Assembly (NCBI GenBank): GCA_903970445.1 | Contig: CAJCIP010000108.1 | Span: forward strand, 1 to 64,000 | DNA from: Verrucomicrobia bacterium Tous-C9LFEB | GTDB lineage: Bacteria; Acidobacteriota; Terriglobia; Terriglobales; Acidobacteriaceae | Length of the DNA stretch: 64,000 nucleotides | Direction: 5' to 3' | Part shown: one piece after another, positions 54,078 to 63,110 of the stretch | Layout: each line of letters opens with the position of its first letter | Numbering within the stretch: the first letter of the stretch is position 1 | The notes under the pieces: model-generated | Seen by the model: the letters and a program-made list of their open reading frames with translations, nothing else | Told to the model about the DNA's origin: nothing | Database searches by the model: none | Position numbers and translations under genes: made by a program

Positions 54078-57014
54078 ATGGCAAAAAATCTTGTGATCGT
54101 GGAGTCGCCGGCGAAGGCGAAAACGATCAATAAATATCTCGGCAGCGACTACATTGTGGAGGCCTCGATTGGCCACATCATGGACCTGCCCAAGAACGAT
54201 ATTGGCGTGGAGTTGAAGCGCCGCACCTTCGAGCCGACGCTGATTGTGTCGCCTGGAAAAGAAAAGGTTGTCGACCGCCTGAAGAAGCTGGCGGCGAAGA
54301 GTGATGCTGTTTTCCTGGCGCCCGATCCTGATCGCGAAGGCGAGGCGATTGCCGCGCATTTGAAGTTCCAGCTTCTGCCTTCTATGAAGGACAAGACAAA
54401 GATTCAGCGCGTCACCTTTAATGAGATCACCAAGAAGGCTGTGAAGGCGGCGTTTGAACATACGCGGGATGTGGACGAAAACCTGGTCGATGCACAGCAG
54501 ACGCGGCGTGTGCTGGACCGGCTGGTGGGATACCAGATTTCACCGCTGCTTTGGGACAAGGTGAAGCGCGGGCTGAGTGCGGGGCGTGTGCAGACCGTGG
54601 CGCTGCGGCTGATTGTGGAGCGCGAGCGCGAGATTAATGCGTTCAACCCGGTGGAGTACTGGAATATCGATGCGGTGCTGACACCGGCTAAGGACGCGCA
54701 GGAATTTACCGCTCGCATGGTTGGGGTGCAGGGTACTCCGCTACGCGTTTCAAATGGCGTGGACGTTGACGGCAAGGAGCAGTTTCTCGCGAATGCTCTC
54801 CCGGACAAAGCGGCTGTCGATGAGGTACTGACGCAGCTTGAGAAGGCCACGTGGCGGGTGCGCTCGGTGGAGAAGCGGGAACGCCGGCAGAACCCGAAAG
54901 CTCCGTTTACGACGAGCCAGTTGCAGCAGCAGGCTGCGGGGCGGTTGGGCTTCAACGTGCGGCGCACGATGGGTGTGGCGCAGCGTTTGTATGAAGGCAT
55001 TGAGATAGGCAACGAGGGTACGGTCGGTCTCATCACCTACATGCGTACTGACTCAACACGCATCAGTCCGGATGCGGTGAAGGACATACGTGACTATGTG
55101 AGCTCGAAGCTGGGCGCGAAGTATTTGCCGGAGAAAGAGAACTCGTACAAGAGCAAGAAAGATGCGCAGGACGCGCATGAAGCGATTCGCCCGACGAATG
55201 TGAACTTTATGCCGAGCGAGGTGCGGCGCTATCTGAGCGATGAGCAGTTCCGGCTGTACAAGCTGATCTGGGAGCGTGCTGTTTCGAGTCAGATGGTGCC
55301 TGCGGTGTTCGATCAGACGACGGTGGACATCGAGGCGAAGGCGGACTACAGCTATGACTTCCGTACGACGGGAAGCGTGCTGAAGTTCGACGGCTTTCTG
55401 CGTTTTGAAGAGGACAACAAGAAGGCGCGTGCGAAGCAGGCCATTGCGACTGCGGCGGAAGATAAGAAGCTCGCGGACTCAAGCGCGGAGGGCGACTCGG
55501 AAGCAGAGGCAGCGAAGGACGCGGCAAGCGAGGATGGTTCTGCTGACCGCCGTTTGCCCGCGTTGAGTGATGGGCAGTCGCTGAACAAGAAGAGCATCGA
55601 TTCACAGCAGAAGTTCACCCAGCCGCCGCCGCGCTTCAATGAGGCGAGCCTCGTCAAAACCATGGAAGAGAACGGCATCGGCCGGCCTTCGACGTATGCG
55701 TCGATCATCAACACAATTCAGGAGCGGGACTATGTGAAGAAGCTCGCGCAGAAGCTAGTGCCGACCGAAATCGGCATGGTGGTGACGGACCTGTTGGTGG
55801 AGAATTTTCCTTACATCTTCAAGGTGGATTACACGGCGGGGCTGGAGAACGAGCTCGACGATGTGGCGGACGGCAAAGAGAAGTGGACGGACCTGCTGAA
55901 TGGCTTCTACACCCATCTTGAAGGTGAGCTGAAGGTGGCTGCCGATCAGATGGAGGACATTAAAGCCTGGGAGAAAGAGACGACGGAGATCTGCGAGAAG
56001 TGTGGAGCTCCGCTGTATCTGAAGTGGGGTAAGTTCGGCAGCTTCTATTCGTGCTCGAACTTCACCAAAGAGAAGCCGATGGTGGTGAGCGCGGCGGCCT
56101 GGAAGAAAGATCCCAAGGCTGTGCTGGCGAAGGTGGTGGACAAGTTCGGCCACGCGACAGTGGATGTTCGTGGCGTAGATGAGAACGGCGAAGAGCAGAT
56201 CATCAAGGTGACGGAACACGAACGCGCAAAGCTGAAGGACGTGTTGAAGACCGCGATGGGTGAGTGGAAGCGCGTAACAGTCGACCCTGAAAGTTGCGAT
56301 TTCACGAAAGAAAACTTCGCGGCCAAGCCTGATCTGAGCAGCCCTGGAGCGCAGGATGCGGAGCAGGAAGAAGAGTTTTGCGATAACTGCGGCCGCACGA
56401 TGGTGCTGCGGAATGGGCCGTGGGGGCCGTTCATGGCGTGCCCGGGGTATAACGAGGACCCGCCTTGCAAGACGATTCGCAAGCTGAACCAGAAGGTGCA
56501 GTCGAAGCCGCCGGTGCAGTTGGAGGAGCCGTGTCCGAAGTGCGGCAAGCCACTGCTGCAACGCGAAGGTCAGTATGGGGAGTTCATCGCCTGCTCGGGC
56601 TACCCGAAGTGCAAGTATGTGAAGCAGGATTTGCTTGAGGTGCCATGCCCGAAGTGCGGGGCGGAAGTGGCTGCGCGCAAGAACCGGCGAGGCGATACGT
56701 TCTACGGATGTACACGGTATCCGAAGTGCGATTTCACGAGCAACCAGAAGCTGGTGGCTGGGCCATGCCCGAAGTGCAAATCGGCGTACATGGTTGAGGT
56801 CGCGAACGGTGAAGGCACGTACCTTGTGTGTCCGAACAACAAAGAGATGATGCCGAAGAAGCGCGCCAAGAAGGGTGCTGCTGAAGAGGAGCAGACCGGG
56901 ATTGATTGCACTTACTCGAAGAAGATCGGTCCACCAAAGCCGAAGGAAGAGCCGAAGGAACTGGCGCTACCCGATCCGGCAAAAACACGGGCCGTAGTCG
57001 AGGCTGTCGCGTAA
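54078..57014 (+). CDS. topA: DNA topoisomerase I
   Basis: Relaxes negative supercoils. The Toprim start is NLVIVESPAKAKTINKYLG and the metal site PDPDREGEAIAAHL. The active tyrosine lies in VGLITYMRTDSTRIS. Five zinc-ribbon modules follow (CEKCGAPLYLKWGKFGSFYS, CDNCGRTMVLR, CPKCGKPLLQREGQYGEF, CPKCGAEVAARKN and CPKCKSAYMV). A charged insert (EDNKKARAKQAIATAAEDKK then SSAEGDSEAEAAKDAASEDG) sits in the core. The ATG at 54078 has GGAAG upstream. 978 residues. Confidence 0.95.
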   Translation: MAKNLVIVESPAKAKTINKYLGSDYIVEASIGHIMDLPKNDIGVELKRRTFEPTLIVSPGKEKVVDRLKKLAAKSDAVFLAPDPDREGEAIAAHLKFQLLPSMKDKTKIQRVTFNEITKKAVKAAFEHTRDVDENLVDAQQTRRVLDRLVGYQISPLLWDKVKRGLSAGRVQTVALRLIVEREREINAFNPVEYWNIDAVLTPAKDAQEFTARMVGVQGTPLRVSNGVDVDGKEQFLANALPDKAAVDEVLTQLEKATWRVRSVEKRERRQNPKAPFTTSQLQQQAAGRLGFNVRRTMGVAQRLYEGIEIGNEGTVGLITYMRTDSTRISPDAVKDIRDYVSSKLGAKYLPEKENSYKSKKDAQDAHEAIRPTNVNFMPSEVRRYLSDEQFRLYKLIWERAVSSQMVPAVFDQTTVDIEAKADYSYDFRTTGSVLKFDGFLRFEEDNKKARAKQAIATAAEDKKLADSSAEGDSEAEAAKDAASEDGSADRRLPALSDGQSLNKKSIDSQQKFTQPPPRFNEASLVKTMEENGIGRPSTYASIINTIQERDYVKKLAQKLVPTEIGMVVTDLLVENFPYIFKVDYTAGLENELDDVADGKEKWTDLLNGFYTHLEGELKVAADQMEDIKAWEKETTEICEKCGAPLYLKWGKFGSFYSCSNFTKEKPMVVSAAAWKKDPKAVLAKVVDKFGHATVDVRGVDENGEEQIIKVTEHERAKLKDVLKTAMGEWKRVTVDPESCDFTKENFAAKPDLSSPGAQDAEQEEEFCDNCGRTMVLRNGPWGPFMACPGYNEDPPCKTIRKLNQKVQSKPPVQLEEPCPKCGKPLLQREGQYGEFIACSGYPKCKYVKQDLLEVPCPKCGAEVAARKNRRGDTFYGCTRYPKCDFTSNQKLVAGPCPKCKSAYMVEVANGEGTYLVCPNNKEMMPKKRAKKGAAEEEQTGIDCTYSKKIGPPKPKEEPKELALPDPAKTRAVVEAVA

Positions 57015-57056
57015 ATTTCACTGTGCATTTTGTTCGGGCAGCATAGACTGACTGTC

Positions 57057-57659
57057 ATGCGATACTCGCGACGCAACCTTGTGAAGCAGAGTCTTCTTGG
57101 CGCACCCGTTTTTCTCGCGGGGCTGTCCGCACCATCAAGCGCGCTTGCTGAAACTGCCATTCAGAAGGCCGATCAGCGCCAGTGGTACTGGTTTCCCGGG
57201 CACACCTTCTGCATGAAGTCGACTGGAGCCGATACTGGGCACACAACAGCCTGGCTTATGGCCGAGGCTGCTCCAAAAGACGGCGTGCCCTTTCATAAAC
57301 ACACGAACGAAGATGAGTCGTTCTACGTAGTGGACGGCACTTTCGAGATTTCCGTGGGCGATGAGACAGTTTCGGGCGGCCCGGGAACGTACGCGTTTGG
57401 TCCGAGAGGCGTGCCGCATCGCTGGACAAACGTGGGCACCGAGCGCGGACGCATTCTGAATGTCTACACGCCGTCGGGGTTTGAGGCGATGTTCTACGAA
57501 CTCGGTGTGCCCGTAGCGACATCCTCTTCCCCATTCCCTGGTGATCCTCGGGCAATCATTGCGAGGATGACGGAAGTGGCCGCCAAGTACGGGAATGTTC
57601 GAACGGGGGACTTCAAGTATCCGAAGAGACCGGGGCCAGCTCCAAAGCCGATGGGATGA
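57057..57659 (+). CDS. Exported cupin-domain protein
   Basis: A Tat-like signal (MRYSRRNLVKQSLLGAPVFL then AGLSAPSSALA) is followed by one cupin fold. The two motifs are PFHKHTNEDESFYVVDG and PHRWTNVGTERGRILNV, with the histidines and glutamate for a metal. 200 residues. The enzyme role, if any, is not clear. Confidence 0.8.
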   Translation: MRYSRRNLVKQSLLGAPVFLAGLSAPSSALAETAIQKADQRQWYWFPGHTFCMKSTGADTGHTTAWLMAEAAPKDGVPFHKHTNEDESFYVVDGTFEISVGDETVSGGPGTYAFGPRGVPHRWTNVGTERGRILNVYTPSGFEAMFYELGVPVATSSSPFPGDPRAIIARMTEVAAKYGNVRTGDFKYPKRPGPAPKPMG

Positions 57660-57833
57660 GAAGGGTGCTATGCGCTTTGGTAGGAACCGCTTTCCGAACT
57701 TCCCATAAACCGTAGAAGTGTGATACAAACGTTGTAGGCGCGGCGTGAACACGCTGACACGGGCCAGCACTATCTGGTGGGGTGAGCCTTGGCTTACCCT
57801 CCGTATCTCATTGAGACGATTGGACGGTTGTTT

Positions 57834-58118
57834 ATGGCGAAAGCAGTTTGGAACGGACAGACCCTTGCGGAAAGCGAAAAAATCGAGACCATCGAGGGCA
57901 ACATCTATTTCCCCGAAGACTCCGTAAACAGGACATATTTACGGCCGAGTTCGACCAGTTCGACGTGCCCGACGAAGGGTTCCGCTCGTTACTACACCGT
58001 TCTGGTGGACGGGCAAGAGAATCCCGATGCGGCCTGGTACTACCCGAACCCAAAGCCTGCTGCGCGCACAGTTAAGCATCATGTGGCGTTCTGGCGTGGA
58101 GTGGAAGTCACCGCGTAA
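57834..58118 (+). CDS. DUF427 protein
   Basis: The 94-residue protein has the family pattern MAKAVWNGQTLAESEKIETI, EGNIYFPEDSVNRTY, CPTKGSARYYTV and WYYPNPKPAA. DUF427 is a conserved small-domain family of unknown function. An in-frame ATG at 57789 would add 15 residues, but MAKAVWNG is the usual start. A strong terminator follows. Confidence 0.88.
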   Translation: MAKAVWNGQTLAESEKIETIEGNIYFPEDSVNRTYLRPSSTSSTCPTKGSARYYTVLVDGQENPDAAWYYPNPKPAARTVKHHVAFWRGVEVTA

Positions 58119-58139
58119 CTCGGGTCAGCTTGAGATTTG

Positions 58140-58171
58140 AAGGGGCCGCTTTCGAGCGGCCTTTTTCTTTA
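58140..58171 (+). terminator. Rho-independent terminator after the DUF427 gene
   Basis: GGCCGCT and AGCGGCC pair around a TTCG tetraloop, followed by TTTTTCTTT. This is a textbook terminator. Confidence 0.88.
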
Positions 58172-58290
58172 TTGAAAGTGGAGCGACGGCAGGGCGTGTG
58201 GCCGAAACCGGAAAGCATGTCCTTCGCCTATGGCTCAGGATGACAGGATGATTGCGTCAGCTGCAGATGCATTGGTTTAGACTGGCCTCC

Positions 58291-58731
58291 CTACCGTGAG
58301 ACGTGTTTCATCTCATGCTGCCGCATCGGCATGGCATCAATGGTGTCATTGAGTTTCGTAATCGATAGTGGTTTGGTGGAACGAAGCTTTTCGCAACCAT
58401 CCTTGCCGAGAAGGATGACTGTGAACTGACTTGGCGCGATCCTAAAGCGTCGGCGTGCGGCTTCTGCTTCCGTTGTTGTGAATGTCGCGTCCGTAGGCGA
58501 AGGGTTGTTGTAGACAACGGCAACAGGGACGATCTGCCTGTCCTGTGCTTCGGCTGCATGTTCACGCAGCGTGCGCAGCTGGATTTCGAGCTGTGGATCA
58601 TCCGGTTTTAGAGCGAAGATCAGCAGCGGTCGGGCGTGATCTCGAAGGTCAGCGAGTGTGATGATGCCCGTTTGAGTATGAGCCATTGGAACCATGAGAG
58701 CTGCCAGAAGAAGTGAGGCTGCAATCTTCAT
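58291..58731 (-). CDS. Exported DUF4174 protein
   Basis: A signal peptide (MKIAASLLLAALMVPMAHTQ) precedes a thioredoxin-like fold of about 125 residues. Its ending pattern, VILLGKDGCEKLRSTKPLS with DAMPMRQHEMK, is typical of DUF4174. Function unknown. 146 residues. It is divergent from the hexosaminidase gene by 60 bases. Confidence 0.8.
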   Translation of the reverse strand: MKIAASLLLAALMVPMAHTQTGIITLADLRDHARPLLIFALKPDDPQLEIQLRTLREHAAEAQDRQIVPVAVVYNNPSPTDATFTTTEAEAARRRFRIAPSQFTVILLGKDGCEKLRSTKPLSITKLNDTIDAMPMRQHEMKHVSR

Positions 58732-58791
58732 GACTATTCAGATGCGATGGCGATTGCCGGGGAGACACATCTGCGATACATCTGAAAGTCG

Positions 58792-60846
58792 ATGCGATCA
58801 CGCCCATGTCTCCTTCTTCTAATTTGTTCGACAGCCTTGCTTACTGGATCGATCAACCTTCCAGCGATGAGTCAAATCGAACATGCGTTCCGATATAACG
58901 TGATGCCTCTGCCTACATCGATGCAGCCGGAGCGTGGTTCGTTCGTCATCACGCCGGGGCTTGCGGTCAGCCTTCAGGAGACAGCGTCGCCGAGGCTTGC
59001 CGCCGGTGTACTACGTGCGATGAAGCGGATGGAGGACAAAACCGGGCTTCCACTCGCGCGGTCGATTCTTTTGCCGGACGCAACCGCAGCCATCAGGGTG
59101 TATGTCACCTCAAACGGAGGCGCCGTTCAGGGTTTGGACGAGGATGAATCTTACAGGCTAGAGGTGAGCTCTTCCGCCGTTGAAGTGCATGCCGCGACGA
59201 CAGTGGGTGCGCTGCATGCGTTCGAGACGCTGCTTCAGTTGACCCAACCGGCGGGCGATCACTACGCGATTCCCGCCGTAAAGATTCAAGACTCGCCGCG
59301 CTTTTCTTGGCGCGGTCTGATGATCGACTGCGGACGGCACTTCGAGCCGCTACCCGTGCTGAAGCGGAACATCGACGCGATGGCGGCGGTGAAGCTGAAT
59401 GTCTTTCACTGGCACCTCACCGAAGACCAGGGCTTCAGGATCGAGAGCAAGACATATCCGAAGCTGACGGAGCTTGGCTCTGACGGGTTGTTTTACACGC
59501 AGGATGATGCTCGCGAACTGGTGCGCTATGCGCGTGAGCGCGGCGTTCGGGTGGTGCCTGAATTCGAAATGCCGGGACACTCCATGGCGTGGCTTGTGGC
59601 GTATCCGGAGCTCGCGAGTGGGAGCACGCCAAACGGCATTTGGCGTGATTTCGGTGTATCGAACTACGCGATCGATCCCACGCGCGAAGAGACGTACACG
59701 TTCCTCGAAGCGTTCCTGCGCGAGATGACAACAATCTTCCCTGATAAGTATGTGCACATCGGAGGAGATGAAGCGCCGGCGCCTGACTGGAAGACGAATC
59801 CGCGCATTGTGGCTTTTATGAAGGCACATCATCTCGCGGACAACGATGCGCTGCAGGCCTATTTCAATCAGCGCGTGCTGGCAATTCTCGAGAAGCTCGA
59901 CAGGCGGATGGTTGGTTGGGATGAGATCTTCAATCCTGCGCTACCGAAGGATGTTGTGGTGCAGTCATGGCGAGGCGACGCGTCGCTGGCCAAGGGGGCG
60001 CAGGCGGGATATCAGGGAATCTTGTCAGCGCCGTACTACCTGGACGCGATGAAGCCGGCCGGTGTGATGTATCTGGCTGATCCGGTGCCGGCGAATACAT
60101 CGTTGACAACAGCTCAGCAAAAGCTGATTCTCGGCGGCGAAATCACGATGTGGGCGGAACACATCGATCAACACACCATTGACTCGCGTATCTGGCCGCG
60201 AGCGGCGGCGATTGCGGAACGGTTCTGGTCTGCGCAGGGTGTCGTGGATGTGGATGACATGTACCGGCGGCTCCTGCCAGTTTCGAATGAGCTTGAAACG
60301 CTTGGCCTGCAGCACATTAGCGTTGAGGATGCTGGCTTGCGGGATCTAGCTGGTACAGAAGACATCGATGCGCTTCGAACGTTTGACAGTGCCTTCGAGC
60401 CTGTAAGTTTTTCGGATCGCTACAAGCAGCAGCACACGTCGCAACTGACGCCGCTCACCAGCTTTGTGGATGCGGTGCGTCCTGACCGGCCAATAAGATA
60501 CCAGCTCGCCTCTGCGGTGAAAGAGTTGATCGCTCTTCCGAGCGATGCTGCTGCCCGGGCGACCTTGCAGGAGTTTTTTGAGAAGACGGCTGCTTCCATT
60601 CCAGCGGTGATGAAGCAAATCAATGCCGCGCCGCGTCTACAGCCACTGCAGGAACGAGCGGAACAGTTGCAGGGGCTATGTGCCACGGGACGGGAGGCAG
60701 TGAACTACGTTGGTTCACAGACGGCCGCGCCCACCGGATGGAAGGCTGCGAAGCTGAAGCAGATTGAGGAAGCGACAAAACCATCTGCGATTGTGCGCTT
60801 CACGTTCCTTGAACCGCTGAGAGACCTGGTCAACGCGACGAACTAA
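58792..60846 (+). CDS. Exported beta-N-acetylhexosaminidase (GH20)
   Basis: Removes terminal N-acetylglucosamine or galactosamine from glycans such as chitin or peptidoglycan pieces. A signal peptide (about 1-25) precedes the GH20b domain; the catalytic barrel starts near RFSWRGLMIDCGRHF. The Asp-Glu pair is D326-E327 in HIGGDEAPAP, and the substrate site includes HWHLTEDQGF and WAEHIDQ-type segments. 684 residues with a C-terminal extension. The substrate is inferred from the family. Confidence 0.92.
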   Translation: MRSRPCLLLLICSTALLTGSINLPAMSQIEHAFRYNVMPLPTSMQPERGSFVITPGLAVSLQETASPRLAAGVLRAMKRMEDKTGLPLARSILLPDATAAIRVYVTSNGGAVQGLDEDESYRLEVSSSAVEVHAATTVGALHAFETLLQLTQPAGDHYAIPAVKIQDSPRFSWRGLMIDCGRHFEPLPVLKRNIDAMAAVKLNVFHWHLTEDQGFRIESKTYPKLTELGSDGLFYTQDDARELVRYARERGVRVVPEFEMPGHSMAWLVAYPELASGSTPNGIWRDFGVSNYAIDPTREETYTFLEAFLREMTTIFPDKYVHIGGDEAPAPDWKTNPRIVAFMKAHHLADNDALQAYFNQRVLAILEKLDRRMVGWDEIFNPALPKDVVVQSWRGDASLAKGAQAGYQGILSAPYYLDAMKPAGVMYLADPVPANTSLTTAQQKLILGGEITMWAEHIDQHTIDSRIWPRAAAIAERFWSAQGVVDVDDMYRRLLPVSNELETLGLQHISVEDAGLRDLAGTEDIDALRTFDSAFEPVSFSDRYKQQHTSQLTPLTSFVDAVRPDRPIRYQLASAVKELIALPSDAAARATLQEFFEKTAASIPAVMKQINAAPRLQPLQERAEQLQGLCATGREAVNYVGSQTAAPTGWKAAKLKQIEEATKPSAIVRFTFLEPLRDLVNATN

Positions 60847-60890
60847 TCCTTCAGTTCGAAGCATCTTCCTTCGACACATGTTTCGTCGTT

Positions 60891-60980
60891 ATGTGTCGCG
60901 CCCTACAGCGCTCTAGATTTTTCTTTTCGCGTATCCTAGGCCTTCGGCCTAGGCTGTTATGTGACGAGCCCTTGGCCCTC
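60891..60980. repeat. Palindromic repeat, family A copy
   Basis: ATGTGTCGCGCC...AGCGCT, a T-rich spacer, CCTAGGCCTTCGGCCTAGG and then ATGTGACGAGCCC...GGCCCT. The stem has changed in step on both sides compared with the other copies. It lies in the 202-base gap between two convergent genes, and could act as a terminator. Confidence 0.7.
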
Positions 60981-61048
60981 AAGAGCGAAACGCTACCCGA
61001 AGCAAGAGTTTGCGCTAGTCTGACGCCCTGAGGGAGCAGCGAGACGTG

Positions 61049-61987
61049 CTAAGGCATTGCGGCTTCAGCACCGTGGATGGTTGTGGTTACGTGGGTTTGC
61101 TCGAAGGATCGGTTCTCAACGGCGATGACGATCTGCCGGCTAAAGAAGAAGAGCAACTTTATCTTGAACTCTGTGCCGAAGCTGACAGGGAACCAGACGT
61201 TGCCCTGTTGCGGAGCGTAGATCACAGTGAAGCCGAGGCCAGGAACGTTGGTACCAAGCAGCGCGCGAACACCGAATGGAATGCTGCGGCTTAGCGCAGT
61301 GCGGACGACGACGGGCTGGAACTCTTTAGCATCGATCCATGCCTCGCCTTTCCAGCCGAAGTCGCTTTTGTCTTTGGGACGGAAGAGGATGCGGAACGTG
61401 TCATGTCCATTCTTATTTTCGCGTCCCTTGAACTCGAAGAGCATGTCCTTCTGTTCTTTGGTCGTGAGCGGAAACAGACCGGCGTTCACTCCGTCTTTGC
61501 TCTTACTGTCGTCCGTGAAGTTACGGCGCATGTGCTCCACGAGATCGACGTCAGTGTCCTTCACTTTGACGGGAGCGTTGTTGTGATCTGCATCAAGAAC
61601 AGTTACGTTGTCGCCGCCGCCTATGTTCACATCTATATCGTCACCGGGCCCAGGCTCTTTCGGAAGCTGCGCATAGTGCACCATTCCAGCGCTTGCACGC
61701 ACCTGCCCCGCCAGCGTTAGGAGCACCTTCGCCTGGCCGCCGGCTTTTGGTGTGATGCGAAAGTCAGTGACCTCCTCGCACATGATGGTCTTGCCTTTGC
61801 GAGAAGTCACCTTGGCATGCTGCACGTAGACGAAGCGGGCGCGTGCTGCTTCGGCACGATCCTGGTTCTCTGCCACCTTAGACATGATGGCATTCGCAGT
61901 GAGCGGTGCGTCTGCCACTGCCGCAATCTGGGAATGAAGGCACGGCGCTGCGAGCGGAAGAAATAGAAGGGCTACACGGGTGAGCAT
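61049..61987 (-). CDS. Exported protein of unknown function, LolA-like fold suspected
   Basis: A signal peptide (LTRVALLFLPLAAPCLHSQI) precedes 290 residues of mostly beta-type sequence with GKTIMCEEVTDFRITPKAGG, a glycine-rich DDIDVNIGGGDNVTV and WKGEAWIDAKEFQPVVV. The last resembles outer-membrane lipoprotein-sorting domains. No catalytic motif is visible, so no role is assigned. The gene is alone, 44 bases from the next on this strand. Confidence 0.55.
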   Translation of the reverse strand: MLTRVALLFLPLAAPCLHSQIAAVADAPLTANAIMSKVAENQDRAEAARARFVYVQHAKVTSRKGKTIMCEEVTDFRITPKAGGQAKVLLTLAGQVRASAGMVHYAQLPKEPGPGDDIDVNIGGGDNVTVLDADHNNAPVKVKDTDVDLVEHMRRNFTDDSKSKDGVNAGLFPLTTKEQKDMLFEFKGRENKNGHDTFRILFRPKDKSDFGWKGEAWIDAKEFQPVVVRTALSRSIPFGVRALLGTNVPGLGFTVIYAPQQGNVWFPVSFGTEFKIKLLFFFSRQIVIAVENRSFEQTHVTTTIHGAEAAMP

Positions 61988-62031
61988 ACGTGCAAGTACG
62001 CGTAGAGCGGTGGTGCGGTTCCGCAGCAGAG

Positions 62032-63048
62032 TTATTGCTGCAATGAAAGAACGATCTTGCCGAAGTGGCTGCCGCTCTGCAAGTGCTCGAAAGCAGCGCG
62101 TGCTTCCGCGAAGGGAAAGACGCGGTCGATCACCGGATGGATCTTGTTTGCGGCGATTGCGGCGTTCATGCGCTCGAACATCGCGCGGCTACCGACGTAG
62201 ACGCCGTCGAGGTAAATGGACTTTGCGAGAACAGGTGTTGGGTCAACGCCTGCTCCCTTTCCGGTGAGCACGCCAATGAGGTAGACGTGACCGCCGGTCT
62301 TCACGGCTCGCAACGAGAGCGGGAGCGTTCCTGCACCGCCAACTTCAACCACGTGATCGACCCCCTCTTTTGCGGTAAGCTCGAAAACTTCCTTGTCCCA
62401 CTCCGGTTTGCTTCTGTAATTGATGGTCAAGTCGGCACCGAGCTCTTTGCCGCGGGCGAGCTTCTCGTCGGAAGAACTTGTCAGGATCACGCGTGCGCCA
62501 TGCGCTTTCGCGAACTGCAGGGCAAACATGGAGACGCCTCCCGTGCCGAGCAGGAGAACGGTTTGCCCGGCACACAGCTTTCCTTTCTCAACCAAGGCGT
62601 TCCACGCGGTGAGTGCCGCGCAGGGAAGCGTGGCCGCTTCTTCGAACGTCAGCCCATCGGGAATGTGGAGGAGACCGCCTTCTGGGAGGACGCGCTCGGT
62701 TGCGAAGACACCGTCGATGGGGCCGCCGAGTGCTGACTTGCCGGTGGTGTTGCGGATTTCGCCGTCGTGCCAGCTCTGAAAGAAAAGGCTTGCAACGCGG
62801 TCGCCGGGCTTGAACAGTGTGACAGCATCGCCGACCGCGAGCACCTCGCCAGCTGCGTCTGAACCTGGGATGCGGGGCAGTTCCATCTTCGGGTTGTACT
62901 GTCCTGTGACGACCATCAGATCGCGGTAATTCAACGCCGCGGCATAGAAGCGGACATGCACATCCAGCGGGCCGACCGCGGGCAGCGATTGTTTGTCGAA
63001 TGCGAGATGATCCAGGCCGAAAGAGTGGAAGCGAAGAACTGTGCTCAT
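62032..63048 (-). CDS. Zinc-free MDR oxidoreductase (quinone oxidoreductase-like)
   Basis: A medium-chain dehydrogenase of 338 residues with the nucleotide motif VLLLGTGGVSMFALQFAK and the entry motif RIPGSDAAGEVLAVGD. The structural-zinc cysteines are absent, as in quinone and 2-alkenal reductases. It probably reduces small aldehydes or quinones with NADPH. The specific substrate is unknown. Confidence 0.87.
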   Translation of the reverse strand: MSTVLRFHSFGLDHLAFDKQSLPAVGPLDVHVRFYAAALNYRDLMVVTGQYNPKMELPRIPGSDAAGEVLAVGDAVTLFKPGDRVASLFFQSWHDGEIRNTTGKSALGGPIDGVFATERVLPEGGLLHIPDGLTFEEAATLPCAALTAWNALVEKGKLCAGQTVLLLGTGGVSMFALQFAKAHGARVILTSSSDEKLARGKELGADLTINYRSKPEWDKEVFELTAKEGVDHVVEVGGAGTLPLSLRAVKTGGHVYLIGVLTGKGAGVDPTPVLAKSIYLDGVYVGSRAMFERMNAAIAANKIHPVIDRVFPFAEARAAFEHLQSGSHFGKIVLSLQQ

Positions 63049-63110
63049 GCAGGGGTAGATGCGTTCAAGCCGTATGCGGTCGCGAAGCAGCAGCGCTTCA
63101 GAAGTGGACG

